From: Brevundimonas subvibrioides ATCC 15264
Lineage (GTDB): Bacteria > Pseudomonadota > Alphaproteobacteria > Caulobacterales > Caulobacteraceae
Assembly: GCF_000144605.1 (NCBI RefSeq)
Contig: NC_014375.1
Location: 1,116,001 to 1,180,000, forward strand
Direction of reading: 5' to 3'
Length of the DNA: 64,000 bases
How positions within the stretch are numbered: the first letter of the stretch is position 1; the number at the start of each line of letters is the position of its first letter. Positions 52,090 through 60,498 of this stretch are shown here, piece by piece. The notes below the pieces were generated by a model. The model saw only the letters and a program-made list of their open reading frames with translations. It ran no database searches and was not told the origin of the DNA. The translations under genes were made by a program, and so were the position numbers.

Positions 52090-53378
52090 TGGCCGACACC
52101 GTTCCTCATGTCACGCGGCCCATGTCGCGCGGGTCGATGGCCATCGCGGCCTTCTCGACTGTGGTCGAATGGTACGACTTCACCCTCTATCTTTATCTGG
52201 CCACCGTCCTTTCGCGGGTCTTCTTCGGGGGCGGAGAGGGTTCGCTGCTGGTCACCCTGGGCGGCTTCGCCGTGGCCTATCTGATGCGTCCGATCGGGGC
52301 GCTGGTGTTCGGCCATATCGGCGACCGGCTGGGCCGACGGCGCGCCCTGCTGCTGTCGGTCGCCCTGATGACGGCGGCCATGCTGGCGACGGCGATCCTG
52401 CCCACCTATGCCCAGATCGGCCCGGCGGCCGGTCTCCTGCTGCTCCTGATCCGCTGCGTCATGGGGTTCTCGGTCGGTGGCGAATACACCGGCGTCGTCG
52501 CGTATCTGCTGGAAGGCGCACCGACGCATCGCCGCGGCCTGATCGCCTCGTCGGCGTCCGCCGCCAGCGAGATCGGGGCCCTGCTGGCCGTGGGCGTCTC
52601 GGCCCTGACGGTCCACCTTCTCAGCCCGGTGGACCTCGATGGCTGGGGTTGGCGGATTCCCTTCCTGGTCGGGGCGGCCCTGGCGGGCAGCGTCTGGATC
52701 GCGCGGTCGACGATGCAGGAGTCTCCGGATTTCGAGCGCCAAAAGGCGGAAGGCACCGTGCCGACCCGACCGATCCTGCACACCCTGACCCACCACCGGG
52801 TCGGCATCGCGCGGGCCTTCGCCATCTCCGCCCTCGGGTCGATCACCTACTATGTCGGCATCACCTATGTGCCGGCCTTCCTGACCTCGGTCGGAGCGTT
52901 CGGGGAGACCGAGGCGCTTTGGCTGGCGACCATCGCGGCGGTCGTGGTCATCGCCGTGACGCCTTTGGCGGGCATGCTTTCGGACCGGATCGGCAGAAAG
53001 CCCGTACTGATCGGTCTGGCTGTGTGTGCCGCTGTCCTGCCCATGACGATGTTCGCCCTGATGGGAGAGGGTTCGACCGCACGGGCGCTGCTGGGGGCGG
53101 TCGTTCTGGCTGGCGTCGCAGGCGGGGTCAGCGCCGTGGGGGCCGTGGCGACGGCCGAGCAGTTTCCAGGGGAAGGGCGCCTGACCGGGCTGGCGCTGGG
53201 GGCGACGGCTGCGACGGCCGTCTTCGGCGGCTTTACGCCCTGGGTGGCCGAACTTCTGGTCGCGCGGACGGGGTGGGACGTAGCACCCGGGGCCCTGATC
53301 GCGCTCGTCGCGCTGGCCGTCGTGCCCATCTTCTGGCTGTCGCCCGAGACCGCGCCCCGGAGGTCCAGCCCCGGCTGA
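52089..53378 (+). CDS. MHS-family MFS transporter (KgtP/ProP-like)
   Basis: The 429-residue protein has 12 predicted helices and the metabolite:H+ symporter signature: STVVEWYDFTLYLYLA in helix 1, RPIGALVFGHIGDRLGRRRALL in loop 2-3, LLIRCVMGFSVGGEYTGVVAYL. Members move dicarboxylates, alpha-ketoglutarate, citrate or osmolytes. Its ATG forms TGATG with the stop of the DctA-like gene. The pair probably handles related organic acids. The 3' end converges with a methyltransferase gene after 5 bases. Confidence 0.9.
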   Translation: MADTVPHVTRPMSRGSMAIAAFSTVVEWYDFTLYLYLATVLSRVFFGGGEGSLLVTLGGFAVAYLMRPIGALVFGHIGDRLGRRRALLLSVALMTAAMLATAILPTYAQIGPAAGLLLLLIRCVMGFSVGGEYTGVVAYLLEGAPTHRRGLIASSASAASEIGALLAVGVSALTVHLLSPVDLDGWGWRIPFLVGAALAGSVWIARSTMQESPDFERQKAEGTVPTRPILHTLTHHRVGIARAFAISALGSITYYVGITYVPAFLTSVGAFGETEALWLATIAAVVVIAVTPLAGMLSDRIGRKPVLIGLAVCAAVLPMTMFALMGEGSTARALLGAVVLAGVAGGVSAVGAVATAEQFPGEGRLTGLALGATAATAVFGGFTPWVAELLVARTGWDVAPGALIALVALAVVPIFWLSPETAPRRSSPG

Positions 53379-53383
53379 ACCGA

Positions 53384-53980
53384 TCAGGATGTCGGGCCGA
53401 CGCGCACCATCAGGTCGTACACGTGATCGACGGTATCGAACTGCACGCGTTCCGGATGACCCGCATAGGGCTCCGACCGAAAGGCGCGGGTCAGTCCGGC
53501 CGCGACCGGATCGTCGATGCGCCCGGTGTTCCAGCCCAGCAGCAGGCGTCCGCCGGGCCGCAGGATAGCCGCGATCCCGTCGAGCGTGCGCCTTTGCTGG
53601 TCGGGCGCATCGACCCCATGGCCCAGGACGCCGTTGCACAGGACAGCGTCGAACGTCATGTCGCCGAAGACCGTGTCCAGGTCGCAGGCGTCGCCCGTCC
53701 GGTGGCGCCCGGCGATCCCCCAACGGGCCGCGCGGGGGTCGATGTCCGTGGTCCACAGCTCGGCCCCCTGCGCCTGCAGCGGCGCATGGTCCTCGAGATT
53801 ATAGGCGCGGACCCCGACCGCCAGGATGCGCCCGCCGTCGGCGGCGAAGGCGGGGATATAGGCCTGGGCCATCAGCACGCGGTCGGGCAGGCCGACGATC
53901 GCATTGGCCCCGCGCGACCGGATCCGCGGCGCGGCCTTGTCCCCGAACAACAGTCTGGCCAGAAAAGGCGGCATAGCCAC
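53384..53980 (-). CDS. Class I SAM-dependent methyltransferase
   Basis: The 198-residue soluble protein has a Rossmann-like motif I (RILAVGVRAYNLED, a degenerate GxGxG), an acidic end of strand 2 (LWTTDIDPRAARWG), a DACDLDTVFGDM segment and motif IV/post (FDAVLCNGVLGHGVDAPDQQRRTLDGIAAILRPGGRLLLGWN). The end matches type 11 methyltransferases. Substrate is unknown; its place beside glycosyltransferases suggests sugar or lipid methylation. It lies about 60 bases after the GT4 gene on the same strand. Confidence 0.78.
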   Translation of the reverse strand: MAMPPFLARLLFGDKAAPRIRSRGANAIVGLPDRVLMAQAYIPAFAADGGRILAVGVRAYNLEDHAPLQAQGAELWTTDIDPRAARWGIAGRHRTGDACDLDTVFGDMTFDAVLCNGVLGHGVDAPDQQRRTLDGIAAILRPGGRLLLGWNTGRIDDPVAAGLTRAFRSEPYAGHPERVQFDTVDHVYDLMVRVGPTS

Positions 53981-54041
53981 GTCTTTGCTCCCGTTTCGGG
54001 GCCCAGTTCAAGGCCAACCGCGGCGGCCCGCGGGGAGGGCG

Positions 54042-55205
54042 TCAGTTCGCGACGGGGGTCTCGCGCGGGCGCGAGAGCAGGCCGGCCATGAGGTCCCCAA
54101 GTCGGGGTTTGGGCCCGGGCCCGATCGTCATCGTCCGATCGACCAGACGTTCGCGCAGATCGTCCAGCCGGCCGGACCACAGGCCGGGCGCATAGTCGGT
54201 CTCGACCCGGGCCTGCGCCGCCCGCGCCATTCGCAGACGAAGCTTCGGCTGATCGATCAGCGCTTTCATGGCCTCGGCCATTCCGCCGACGTCGTCGGGA
54301 TCACTGTACAGGGCGTGCTCGCCGCTGGCCTCGGTAAGCCCTCCGCGTCCGGACGAGATGAGGGCCGCCCCGGCCGCATGGGCTTCCAGCGCCGTCAGGC
54401 CAAGGGCCTCGGCCACCCGCGACGGCGTCACGGCGATGGCGGCGCGACGGGTCACCGACCGCACCCTGTCCATGCCGGCCGAGGCATGGACCTCGACGCG
54501 ATCGCCGAACCGCGCCAGCGCCGCGACGTGAGGCGCGGCCCAGTCCGCATGCCGGTCCCAGTCGCCCAAAAGCAGGGCCCCGCGCCAGTCGGGGCGTTCG
54601 TCCAGCACCTGGCCCAGGGCGGCGCAGAAGCTGTCCAGACCCTTTTCGGCCATGGCGCGACCCGAAAACAGGATCAGGTTCTCGCGCGGACCCGCCGGGT
54701 TCTTCCATCCGGCCATGTCCAGCGGGTTGCAGACCACCGATGCGCGGTTGGCCAGCGATGGATAGTCCGCGGCGAACTCGCGCTCTGCCGCCGCGCTGAC
54801 GAAGATCAGGCGGTCGAACGCGGACAGTCGATGCCGGTAGCGATAGCGATCGAGCGGGTTCGTCGGCGGCTTGATGCGGGTGTGGCGGTGCAGCACGTTG
54901 ATCCGGTCCGGGAACCGGCGGGCCAGCAGCTCGGCCGGGCCGAGTTGCTGATGATATTCGATGATCTCCGGATCGAAGGCCGCGATGGCGCGGGCGACGG
55001 CTTCGGTGCGGGCTTTGCGCCCCAGGTCGGCGGGTACGGTCAGCAGGTCCAGATGCGGGACGGGCGCGGTCCCCTCGTCGCAGATGATCTTCAGCGAGCC
55101 CTTCCAGCGGCTGCTTTCCGCCAGGGTGCGGGCGACGGTCTCCATGGAGTTCGCCCTGTCGAGCGACATGGCGCACCCACGGGGCATGACGACGGCGACG
55201 CGCAT
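54042..55205 (-). CDS. Glycosyltransferase family 4 protein
   Basis: The 387-residue GT-B enzyme has an N-terminal half with MRVAVVMPRGCAMSLDRANSM and EIIEYHQQLGPAELLARR, and a C-terminal half with ENLILFSGRAMAEKGLDSFCAALG, VTPSRVAEALGLTALEAHAAGAALISS (the EGFGL..EA loop) and LYSDPDDVGGMAEAMKALI. A charged linker ends the protein. It starts one base after the GINT1-like gene stop, so the two are coupled. Donor and acceptor are unknown. Confidence 0.88.
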   Translation of the reverse strand: MRVAVVMPRGCAMSLDRANSMETVARTLAESSRWKGSLKIICDEGTAPVPHLDLLTVPADLGRKARTEAVARAIAAFDPEIIEYHQQLGPAELLARRFPDRINVLHRHTRIKPPTNPLDRYRYRHRLSAFDRLIFVSAAAEREFAADYPSLANRASVVCNPLDMAGWKNPAGPRENLILFSGRAMAEKGLDSFCAALGQVLDERPDWRGALLLGDWDRHADWAAPHVAALARFGDRVEVHASAGMDRVRSVTRRAAIAVTPSRVAEALGLTALEAHAAGAALISSGRGGLTEASGEHALYSDPDDVGGMAEAMKALIDQPKLRLRMARAAQARVETDYAPGLWSGRLDDLRERLVDRTMTIGPGPKPRLGDLMAGLLSRPRETPVAN

Positions 55206-55206
55206 C

Positions 55207-56169
55207 TCAGGCGGCTCCAGCGACGAGGGAGGAAGGGAATTTCGGCCCGGAGGACCGCAGCGCGGCCCGACCCGGCCTGTTCAGGCCCAGCAGTCGGCGC
55301 ACCTTGAACTGGGCCTTGATCCACCCCTCGGCGGGGGAGGTGCGGATGGATTTCACGTCGATGCAGGCGACCGTGTCGTCCCCCGACAGGGTGTGCAGGC
55401 CGTCGCCATATCCAGTCAGGATACCGCCGGGCTCAAACCGCTTCACGACCGTGGCCCCGAAGGCCTCCGGGGTCAGGGTGTCGATACGCATCAGATTGAT
55501 GGCAGCGCCATAGGTGTGCGCGCAGTCCTGGATCGGCAGATGCAGGTGACCATCGGCCTCGAACACCGTGCCGCCCGGCCGACCCTTGTCGAAACCGCTG
55601 GCGACCGGGTTGGCCGGGTGCGACGTCCACGGTCCGGTCAGGGCGTCGGCATGGGCCACGTGCAGTTCGCGCATGGCGCGGTCGCCGGGGCCGGGAAGGG
55701 CATGGAACATCCACCACCGGCCGCCGTGACGCACCACCGAGGCATCGATGGCCGGTACCGGCATGATGGGCTCGGGCAGCCTCTCCCAGCGGTCTGGAAA
55801 GCGCACGCAGCGATACAGGTTCAGCGACCCGCTCTTGTGCCCCTCGGGCAGCATATACAGGTCGTCGCCGTCGGCGATCAGGCAGGGGTAGGACAGGTGG
55901 AACGGCTCGGCCAGAGCCTGACCCTGGCCGACCAGCCGGTCCCCCTCGTCATACTGGAAGTAATGGATCTCCCCGCGACGGGTGCGATAGTCGAAGGCCT
56001 CGACGAAGACCGTGACGCGACCGTCGCGCAGGATCGCGAACGGATCGGCGACATAACGGAACCCCGCCGGATCGTCGGGCAGCCACACGATCTCGTCCGC
56101 CGTGGGACCCGACGCCGCCACGCTGGTCAGCGACCGGCGCACGAAGCCCGAACGCCACAGGTCAAACAT
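55207..56169 (-). CDS. Beta-propeller protein resembling GINT1 N-terminal domain
   Basis: The 320-residue protein has repeated bladed motifs that fit a five-bladed beta-propeller: YVADPFAILRDGRVTVFVEAFDYR, GEIHYFQYDEGD, YPCLIADGDDLYMLPEGHKSGSLNLY, RWWMFHALPGPGD, GGTVFEADGHLHLPIQDC. This is close to the glucosamine inositolphosphorylceramide transferase N-terminal family (GINT1_N) and to GH43/62-like propellers. The GT-B domain found in some relatives is absent here, but the next gene supplies one. I chose ATG 56169. Function is probably glycan modification; unproven. Confidence 0.7.
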   Translation of the reverse strand: MFDLWRSGFVRRSLTSVAASGPTADEIVWLPDDPAGFRYVADPFAILRDGRVTVFVEAFDYRTRRGEIHYFQYDEGDRLVGQGQALAEPFHLSYPCLIADGDDLYMLPEGHKSGSLNLYRCVRFPDRWERLPEPIMPVPAIDASVVRHGGRWWMFHALPGPGDRAMRELHVAHADALTGPWTSHPANPVASGFDKGRPGGTVFEADGHLHLPIQDCAHTYGAAINLMRIDTLTPEAFGATVVKRFEPGGILTGYGDGLHTLSGDDTVACIDVKSIRTSPAEGWIKAQFKVRRLLGLNRPGRAALRSSGPKFPSSLVAGAA

Positions 56170-56365
56170 CGTGCGAGATCCCCCGCGCGAGTGTGCTGTT
56201 CGACGGGTCATGGAGACGGCCGTGACGCAAACGCTAACCCCCGCCGCCTTGAAGGCGGTCTGAAGGTGAGACGCCTCCGGTGCGGCTTAACCTCACCGGT
56301 CTGCCGGAGCCGGAGAGCGCCGCAGGGTCATATCGACGGGAATCCAGCGGGTTGCGCGTACTTGC

Positions 56366-56977
56366 GTGGCCCACGCGCACGCGGCATTAACCGCCCATGT
56401 TCATCGTGCAGGCCGTCCGACCGTGGTCGCCGCGCCCTTGGGAACAAAAGATTTGGCCGCCGAGCCCGAGCATGTCCTGATCCCGGTCTATCTGGAACAG
56501 CGCGATGCCCTGGCCCGTTTTCTGCGCGCCCGCCTCGGCAGCGACACCGACATCGAGGACCTGCTTCAGGATCTGTATCTGAAGATCGTGTCCCTGGACC
56601 CCGACTACGCGGTCACTGAACCCCGCGCCTTCCTGTATCGGCTGGCCTCGAACCTGCTCCTGGACCGGGCCAGATCGGGCCGCCGCGCCCGTGTCAGGGA
56701 CACGGCCTGGAGACAGGTCGCCCATCACAGCGAGGGGGCCGAAGACGTCAACGACAGCCCCTCGGCGGAAACGGCGGTCATGGATCGCCAGCGCTTGCGG
56801 GGTCTTCTCACAACCCTGGACACACTGCCGGAGCGGACACGATCGATCTTCCGCATGCACAAGTTCGACGGGCTCAGCTATGCCGAAGTGGCTGCGACAC
56901 TTGGCATCTCGCGCAGTTCGGTTGAAAAACACATGATGGAAGCGTTGCGGCGGCTGGCGTCGGGGCGCGGAGCATGA
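56366..56977 (+). CDS. ECF sigma factor (FecI-like)
   Basis: The 203-residue maximal frame contains sigma region 2 (LARFLRARLGSDTDIEDLLQDLYLKIV) and region 4 (LDTLPERTRSIFRMHKFDGLSYAEVAATLGISRSSVEKHMMEALRRL) of FecI-type ECF factors. The N-terminal 35 residues are not conserved, and the true start is probably later, perhaps at a GTG near 56420 or a TTG near 56452. FecR and TonB receptor genes follow, the usual arrangement for surface signalling. It would direct transcription of the receptor gene when the cognate substrate binds. Confidence 0.9.
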   Translation: MAHAHAALTAHVHRAGRPTVVAAPLGTKDLAAEPEHVLIPVYLEQRDALARFLRARLGSDTDIEDLLQDLYLKIVSLDPDYAVTEPRAFLYRLASNLLLDRARSGRRARVRDTAWRQVAHHSEGAEDVNDSPSAETAVMDRQRLRGLLTTLDTLPERTRSIFRMHKFDGLSYAEVAATLGISRSSVEKHMMEALRRLASGRGA

Positions 56978-57074
56978 TGTCGATGCTCGCCGATGCAAAC
57001 TCTGGAGGTTGCCGCTGTGCGGTGACGTCCTACCAACGAACGCCATCCGGCCGTCTCCCCAGCCCACGGCACCC

Positions 57075-58031
57075 ATGACCGACGTCTCCGTCCACGACCA
57101 GGCTATCCGGTGGTTCGTCGCCCTTCGCGACGAGTCCGCCGACGAAGGCCAGTGGCTGGCCTTCCAGGGCTGGCTGGAAGCCGACGCGGATCATCCGCGC
57201 GCATATGATGCCGTCGAACGGATGTGGCTGGATCTCGACGAGGCTGAGGCCGCGCCGGACGTTGTCGCGCCGTCGCCGTCCCCCCGTCGGGCCCGCCCGT
57301 CCGGACGCCCGTCCGTCACGCGACGCCTGGTCCCGGCGTTCGCCATCGCGGCCTCGCTGGTGCTGGCCGCGGGCTTGTGGCTGAACCTGTCCGGCCGGCC
57401 GCAGACCTTCGTCACCACCGATGCGACGCGCGTGGTGGTGCTGGACGACGGATCCAGCGTGCATCTCAATCGTCACAGCCGGATGTCGGTGCGCATGACG
57501 GACGACCAGCGCATGGTCACCCTGGACGAGGGCGAAGCCGCTTTCGACGTGGTGCACCGGCCGGACCGTCCCTTCGTCGTGCGGTCCGGCGAGCAGTCCG
57601 TGCGGGTGCTGGGAACAGCCTTCGATGTCCTGAGCCACAAGGGCCGCTACCGCGTCGCGGTCCAGCGCGGTGCCGTGGCCGTCGATGCAGGGGCGGGGCA
57701 TGACGACACCCGGCTGCGAGCCGGACAGTCGATCGAGCGTGTGGGGCTGGCGCCGCCGGTGCTGTCCACGATATCGCCGGACGCCGCGACGAGCTGGACC
57801 CAGGGTACGCTTATCTACCGCAATGCGTCTCTTTCGACCGTCGCCGACGACCTGTCGCGTTATCTCGACAAGCCTGTTATCGTTGGTGATCCTGCAAAAC
57901 GCGTGATGTTCACCGGGGTGCTGCAGGTCGGAGACGAGGCGACGATGGCGAGGCAGCTGGAGGATCTTCTACCGATCCGCGTCAGCCGGTCCTCGACCGA
58001 GGTCCGCCTGACCGCGCGTGGCGAGGGCTGA
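57075..58031 (+). CDS. FecR-type anti-sigma/transducer
   Basis: The 318-residue protein has a cytoplasmic N-terminal domain (AIRWFVALRDESADEGQWLAFQGWLEADADHPRAYDAVERMW), one TM helix (about 90-110, LVPAFAIAASLVLAAGLWLNL) and a periplasmic FecR domain (VLDDGSSVHLNRHSRMSV, LDEGEAAFDVVHRPDRPFVVRSG, VRVLGTAFDV) that ends in a STN-like segment (LIYRNASLSTVADDLSRYL). It controls the ECF sigma factor and receives a signal from the TonB receptor. The ATG at 57075 was chosen by homology. Confidence 0.93.
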   Translation: MTDVSVHDQAIRWFVALRDESADEGQWLAFQGWLEADADHPRAYDAVERMWLDLDEAEAAPDVVAPSPSPRRARPSGRPSVTRRLVPAFAIAASLVLAAGLWLNLSGRPQTFVTTDATRVVVLDDGSSVHLNRHSRMSVRMTDDQRMVTLDEGEAAFDVVHRPDRPFVVRSGEQSVRVLGTAFDVLSHKGRYRVAVQRGAVAVDAGAGHDDTRLRAGQSIERVGLAPPVLSTISPDAATSWTQGTLIYRNASLSTVADDLSRYLDKPVIVGDPAKRVMFTGVLQVGDEATMARQLEDLLPIRVSRSSTEVRLTARGEG

Positions 58032-60498
58032 GGGCAGGGGTGCACGCCCGATCGCCCGGGTTTTCGGTCTCACCGTCCTCCTGACCGCATCGGTCGCAGG
58101 GCCGGTGTCCGCGCAGGCCTCCTTGCGGCCCAGTCCTGTCCATACGTTCAACATCCGTAGCCAGAGGGTCGGCGACGCCCTGATGCAACTGGCCCTCCAG
58201 TCGCGTCGCTCCTTGGGCGGCGACATCGCGACATGCCGGTCCGTGAGTCCCGGCATCCAGGGCCGGATGACGCTGGAAGAGGCGCTGAACCGTGTGCTGC
58301 AGGGTTCGGGCTGTCGCTGGACCCTGACATCCAGCGGCGCCGTCATCATCCGCCGGGTGTCGGCCGCCGACGTCCCCGGCGTGCCGCCCCGGCCGCCGCG
58401 CCCGTCGCCGCCACCGCCGACGGCGCCGGCGCCCGCACCCTTGGAGACAGAGGTCGCGGTGTCGGACGTCGTCGTCACGGCGGAACGCCGGATCGGCCGG
58501 GCCCAGGTCTCCGCGACCAGTCTCAGTGCCGTTGACGAGGATCGACTGCGTCTGGCCGGGGTGACGGACATGATCGGTCTGGATGCGCTGGTGCCCGGCA
58601 TGACGGTCACTAACCTGGGGTCGGGCCGCAACAAGATCCTGTTGCGCGGCATGTCGGACGGCACCTTCACCGGCCTGACCCATTCGACCGTGGGCCTTTA
58701 CCTCGACCGGGTTCCACTGACCTACAGCGCGCCGGATCCGGACCTGAAGCTGATCGACGTCGATCGCGTCGAGGTCCTGCGGGGACCGCAGGGGACACTC
58801 TATGGGACCGGCCCGATCGGCGGCATCGTCCGCATCGTGCCGCGGAGCCCCGACGCCTCCCGTTTCGACCTGGGGCTGTCGCTCAGCCGGTCGTGGACGC
58901 GTCAGGGCGGGGAGAACCGCGACGAGTCGCTCTTCGCCAACCTGCCGCTGTTCGATGGCGATCTGGCTCTTCGCGGCGTCGTCTACGAGGAGCGGTTCGG
59001 CGGCTACATCAATGACATCAGCCTGGCCATGCCACGGGTCAACGAGGGCGCGCGGCGGGGAGGGCGGCTGTCGCTGACCCGTCGCCTCAACGACGACTGG
59101 TCCGCCACCATCGGTATGGTCCGCCAGACGATCCAGACCGAGGACACCCACTACATCTATCGCACCCTGGGCGGGCTGACGCGCGCCAACCTGGTGCGCG
59201 AACCGCACCGGAACACCTTCGAGGTCTTGCACGCGGGCGTCAGCGGGACGGGGGACTGGGGCCAGCTCGATGCGACCGTGGCGACGGTTCGCCACAAGTT
59301 CATGAGCCGATACGACGCCTCCAGCGCGCTGCGCACGTTCGGGTCCGGCGCTACCCTGGGCGCACTCGACGATGTTCAGGACACCGACCTGACGACGGTG
59401 GACGTCACCTATGCGTCGCGGCCGCTCGGTCGCTGGCGCTGGACGGGCGGTGCCTTCTACTCCAGTGGCACGACCCGCGCCGACAGCCAGGTGCAGGCCC
59501 TGCGCACGGTCGAGACCACCATCTACCGTGAAATCCGGCGTGACCGGTCCAGCGAGATCGCCGCCTATGGCCAGGCCAGCTATCAGCTGACACCCGCCTG
59601 GTCCCTGACCGGCGGGGCCCGGGTCTCCACGTTCGACCATCAGGTCGCGTCTGTGGTCGGCCACAGGGGGACGTTTCGCCCGTTCGAGGGTGACGACCGC
59701 GCGACGACGGTGTCGCCCATGATCTCCATCACCTGGCAGCCTGACGACACCCTGAATCTCTACGGCCTCGTCAGCCAGGGCCGGCGAACCGGGGGTTTCA
59801 ATACAGCCGGCCCCTTTGGCCAGCGGTTCGACGGACTCGCCGGCAATCCGGCACGGCGGTATTCGCCGGACACCCTGACCAACTACGAGTTGGGGGCTAA
59901 AAGCCGCTTTTGGGACGGCCGGGTCCAGGCGCGGGCGACCCTGTTCTTCGCCGACTGGGGCGACATCCAGAGCGACCAGTTCCTGCCCAGCGGCCTGTCG
60001 TATGCGGTCAATGTGGGTGACGGGCGGAACGCGGGGCTGGAGGTGGAGGTCAACTGGCAGGCCACGGACCATCTGCGCATCCACGCCAATGGCCTGTTTG
60101 CCCGTCCCGAGGTCACCAGCCCAAGCCCCGGGTTCAACTCGCGCCTTAACGCCGGCCTGCCCGGCGTGCCCGAAAGCTCGGCCAACCTCTCTGCCGACTA
60201 CCGCCGGCCAATCGGTCTCGGGCTCGACCTGATCGGCCAGGCGACCGTGGCCTATGTCGGGGAATCCCGCCTGACCTTCGACGCGGCCCGGCGCTACCGG
60301 ATGGGCGAATACGTCACCGGCCGCGCGTCGATCGGTGTGGAGTCCAGGCGCTGGTCGGCGACAGCCTATGTCGAAAACCCCTTCGACACCGAGGCCAACA
60401 CCTTCTCCTACGGCGATCCGTTCCGCCTGCCCGAGGCCCTGGCCAGCACCCCGCTCCGGCCGATCACCGGGGGCGTGACCCTGACCTTGCGGCGGTAA
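58018..60498 (+). CDS. TonB-dependent receptor with STN signalling domain
   Basis: The 826-residue outer-membrane transporter starts at a GTG that overlaps fecR by 14 bases. It has a signal peptide, an STN domain (about 40-110, FNIRSQRVGDALMQLALQS...), a Pro-rich linker (about 118-145), a TonB-box region DVVVTAER, a plug (about 160-275, EVLRGPQGTLYGTGPIGGIVRIV) and a beta-barrel. It ends VTLTLRR instead of the usual aromatic residue. The STN domain and FecI/FecR neighbours mark it as a transducer. The substrate could be a siderophore, vitamin or oligosaccharide. Confidence 0.93.
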   Translation: MARAEGRGARPIARVFGLTVLLTASVAGPVSAQASLRPSPVHTFNIRSQRVGDALMQLALQSRRSLGGDIATCRSVSPGIQGRMTLEEALNRVLQGSGCRWTLTSSGAVIIRRVSAADVPGVPPRPPRPSPPPPTAPAPAPLETEVAVSDVVVTAERRIGRAQVSATSLSAVDEDRLRLAGVTDMIGLDALVPGMTVTNLGSGRNKILLRGMSDGTFTGLTHSTVGLYLDRVPLTYSAPDPDLKLIDVDRVEVLRGPQGTLYGTGPIGGIVRIVPRSPDASRFDLGLSLSRSWTRQGGENRDESLFANLPLFDGDLALRGVVYEERFGGYINDISLAMPRVNEGARRGGRLSLTRRLNDDWSATIGMVRQTIQTEDTHYIYRTLGGLTRANLVREPHRNTFEVLHAGVSGTGDWGQLDATVATVRHKFMSRYDASSALRTFGSGATLGALDDVQDTDLTTVDVTYASRPLGRWRWTGGAFYSSGTTRADSQVQALRTVETTIYREIRRDRSSEIAAYGQASYQLTPAWSLTGGARVSTFDHQVASVVGHRGTFRPFEGDDRATTVSPMISITWQPDDTLNLYGLVSQGRRTGGFNTAGPFGQRFDGLAGNPARRYSPDTLTNYELGAKSRFWDGRVQARATLFFADWGDIQSDQFLPSGLSYAVNVGDGRNAGLEVEVNWQATDHLRIHANGLFARPEVTSPSPGFNSRLNAGLPGVPESSANLSADYRRPIGLGLDLIGQATVAYVGESRLTFDAARRYRMGEYVTGRASIGVESRRWSATAYVENPFDTEANTFSYGDPFRLPEALASTPLRPITGGVTLTLRR

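Noticed and set aside
51687..53756. 689-codon open frame on the minus strand
   Set aside because: It is antisense to the DctA-like and MFS genes and crosses into the methyltransferase region; it has no recognisable domain.
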